A stretch of DNA of 6,431 nucleotides from Adhaeribacter sp. Lineage in GTDB: Bacteria > Bacteroidota > Bacteroidia > Cytophagales > Hymenobacteraceae. Below the pieces are notes generated by a model. It did not search any database. It was given only the letters and a program-made list of their open reading frames with translations, and had not been told where the DNA came from. The position numbers and the translations under genes were made by a program. The stretch is taken from positions 1-6,431 of the forward strand of contig JAQBNV010000410.1 of NCBI GenBank assembly GCA_028288395.1, read 5' to 3'. Shown piece by piece: positions 4,591-6,431 of the stretch (position 1 is its first letter; the number at the start of each line of letters is the position of its first letter).

Positions 4591-6431
4591 TTATATTTTG
4601 ACCCGGTAAACGCCTTCGTTGCCCATTGCATCTTTTACGCGCAACACAAAATCACCAGCCAGGGGTTCGCTTCGGTTCAGTCGTTCCGACGTCAGGGTTG
4701 CATTTTTATGTTCAAATTTCATCAACAGAAATTCGCCATTCAGTTCGGCCCTGAAAGAAGTTACGCCCGATAAATCATCACCCATTTTAAGTCTTATAAC
4801 CTGCGGTGATTTGGAGAGCAACCGGATGGTGGGCGGTTTCGAATCGCTGTATATTTTAAACTTACCCAGGTTACGGGCCGAAAAAGTAATTTTATCTCCC
4901 TCCCAGGTGCCGCCTAAAAATCCTTTACTGTTGCCCCAGCCTAAATAATAAACTGCCGCTTTGCTTTTATCCAAAATAGGTTCGTTGGCCTTCAGGGTGA
5001 CTTTTACCGCCTGAAACAGAGGCGTGAGCGGACTACTGATGCCGTAAATACCGTTATTATAAGAGGTATGCAAGTACAGGGTATCGAATAAGGAATTTTT
5101 ATTAAATATCACGTTCAGATACCGGTTAGTAAAAGAATATTCGCTACCGGACGGAACGGCTACGTTTTGGGTAAATTTTTTGGTAACCTGGTTCCACCGG
5201 ATAGAGTCGGGTAAACCGCCCCGCAAGTCGTATAGGAATACGGCATAAGAAGCCTGGGAATAGCTTGGAATTAATTCGAAACGCATTTTACCTACAAACA
5301 GCTGCACATTCTGAGGTACCCGGGCGGTGTCGTTCGCAACTACTTTTAATATATTCTCCGCTATTTCGTAACCAAAATCTGGTTTTTTAACCAACGGGCC
5401 AGGCGTATAGAAATAGGTTGGTTTCTCGCCCCGCAAGGCAAACTGCAACGTGGTGGTATTTTGATGCGAATCTTTTAAAACAATACTAATTTGGTGGGTC
5501 TTACCGGGGGTTACCCGCCATTTGCCCCGGCCAGGGCCCGTTTGGTAAATAGGTAAAAGGTTACCATCGTCGATGTAGCACTTCTGAAAGTTTTTGCCGG
5601 TGGTTTTATAGTTTTCGTAATTTATATGCCAGGAAACGTGCCGGTTATAATCAAAGGGTACCCCATCAATTAAATGGTTGTAAAAGAGCTTGCCATCAAT
5701 CAGAATATCTACCTGTTGTACGCCATTTTTATTCAAGGCCTGCGAGAGGCGGTCGTAAGCCAGTACTTCCAAACCCAACAATCCGTTTGCGGTCAAGGTA
5801 TCGGGGAGCACGTAGTGGGCACCACTTTTTACCGGGGTAAACTCGAAGCGGCCAAACCGGTTGTTTACCCGGCCATCAATCGAAAGGGTTTTGAGGGCAA
5901 TAGCCGAAAAGGAGGGGGGCACATCATCCTTAATTTCGGCGAAACTATATTTCAGCGGGTTCAGGAGGTTATTCTTTTCGTCGCGCACTTCAAAATGCAA
6001 ATGGGGCCCGGCCGACCCGCCGGTATTACCGGATTTTGCCAGTTCATCACCCTTCCGGATGGGGAACATATCTTTCGGAATATTTAACCGCAGTTCAAAG
6101 GATTCCTGTTCGTAATGTTTGTGCAACACGTAATCGGCAATGGCCGGCGAAAAAGTTTCGAGGTGGGCGTAAGTAGTTACCAGTCCGTTGGGGTGGGTAA
6201 GGTACAGCATGTTGCCGTAGCCGTACGTAGAAACTTCGATGCGGGAGATATACCCGTCGGCAGCCGCAAATACAGGTAAGCCAATCACCTGGTTGGTTTT
6301 GATATCGATACCGCCATGAAAGTGATTCGGACGGATTTCGCCCATACTGCCGGCTAAAAAATTTTGCTGGCCCGGCATAATCGGGAACTGGAAATAGCCG
6401 GTCGGGATTAAATCCGGCGTATACTCTAACT
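4591..6431 (-). CDS. M23-family metallopeptidase, 5' end outside the window
   Basis: A zinc peptidase of the lysostaphin/LytM type, which cuts peptidoglycan peptide bridges or serves as an inactive activator; export to the envelope is expected. The frame stays open past the ATG at 6378 to the right edge (17 more codons, ending TGYFQFPI before MPGQQNF), so that ATG is internal and the true start with its signal peptide is missing. Numbering from it, the M23 domain spans about 1-140 with zinc ligands H21 and D25 (HFHGGID) and H128 in GPHLHFEV (126-128), plus H72 in TYAHLE. All catalytic residues appear present, so the enzyme should be active. The insert between H72 and the HLH motif (about 78-112) is longer than in minimal LytM domains. 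The remaining 450 or so residues are beta-rich without a domain I can name, ending in an Ig-like SGVTSFRAELNGE and DAMGNEGVYRVKI. Long M23 proteins of this layout are common in Bacteroidota. A role in cell-wall remodelling is inferred. Confidence 0.92.
   Translation of the reverse strand, partial: LEYTPDLIPTGYFQFPIMPGQQNFLAGSMGEIRPNHFHGGIDIKTNQVIGLPVFAAADGYISRIEVSTYGYGNMLYLTHPNGLVTTYAHLETFSPAIADYVLHKHYEQESFELRLNIPKDMFPIRKGDELAKSGNTGGSAGPHLHFEVRDEKNNLLNPLKYSFAEIKDDVPPSFSAIALKTLSIDGRVNNRFGRFEFTPVKSGAHYVLPDTLTANGLLGLEVLAYDRLSQALNKNGVQQVDILIDGKLFYNHLIDGVPFDYNRHVSWHINYENYKTTGKNFQKCYIDDGNLLPIYQTGPGRGKWRVTPGKTHQISIVLKDSHQNTTTLQFALRGEKPTYFYTPGPLVKKPDFGYEIAENILKVVANDTARVPQNVQLFVGKMRFELIPSYSQASYAVFLYDLRGGLPDSIRWNQVTKKFTQNVAVPSGSEYSFTNRYLNVIFNKNSLFDTLYLHTSYNNGIYGISSPLTPLFQAVKVTLKANEPILDKSKAAVYYLGWGNSKGFLGGTWEGDKITFSARNLGKFKIYSDSKPPTIRLLSKSPQVIRLKMGDDLSGVTSFRAELNGEFLLMKFEHKNATLTSERLNRSEPLAGDFVLRVKDAMGNEGVYRVKI

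Noticed and set aside
5674..6115. Two overlapping plus-strand open frames opposite the M23 gene
   Set aside because: Both oppose a well-supported zinc peptidase domain and its linker and show no protein family features.
6376..6378. ATG as the start of the M23 gene
   Set aside because: The frame remains open to the window edge with plausible protein sequence (TGYFQFPI) directly upstream, and no signal peptide follows the ATG. The gene is truncated by the window.

Overview
The window looks like chromosomal DNA from a Bacteroidota bacterium, probably order Cytophagales and perhaps an Adhaeribacter/Hymenobacter-like member of Hymenobacteraceae. This rests on the style of the ECF sigma factor, a transketolase split into two genes, a long M23 peptidase with a beta-rich tail, and the general lack of Shine-Dalgarno sequences. 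The genus is a guess from remembered family resemblance; no search was run. Every gene I can support lies on the minus strand, so transcription runs from high to low coordinates.

In order of transcription: (1) a 5'-truncated M23-family metallopeptidase that enters from the right edge (stop at 4591). (2) A bcp/PrxQ-type thiol peroxidase (4508-4056) with a plausible Bacteroidota promoter of its own. (3) The N-terminal, ThDP-binding half of a transketolase (3937-3083). (4) A secreted von Willebrand factor A (VWA) protein (3034-1634) with three repeats of exact 76-residue spacing in its C-terminal half. (5) The C-terminal half of the transketolase (1631-678), which starts 2 bp after the VWA stop. 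(6) An ECF sigma factor (597-58), apparently starting at TTG. (7) The first nine codons of another gene (27-1), leaving at the left edge and probably the sigma factor's partner.

The two transketolase halves retain the cofactor, catalytic and phosphate-binding residues I could align by eye. They should form one working enzyme of the non-oxidative pentose phosphate type. What is odd is the exported VWA protein between them, packed closely enough that its translation may be coupled to that of the second half.

No gap between genes exceeds 300 bp. Three of the gaps hold notable non-coding structure. The tktC-sigma gap is filled by a heptanucleotide array (CGAAnAA) folded into a 16-bp perfect inverted repeat. 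A 6+7-bp inverted repeat spans the stop codon of the first transketolase half. A -33/-7 promoter candidate precedes bcp. I see no CRISPR array, tRNA, rRNA, transposase or phage gene. Most of the window is ordinary core metabolism and envelope biology. The unusual parts are the gene order around the VWA protein and the heptamer hairpin.
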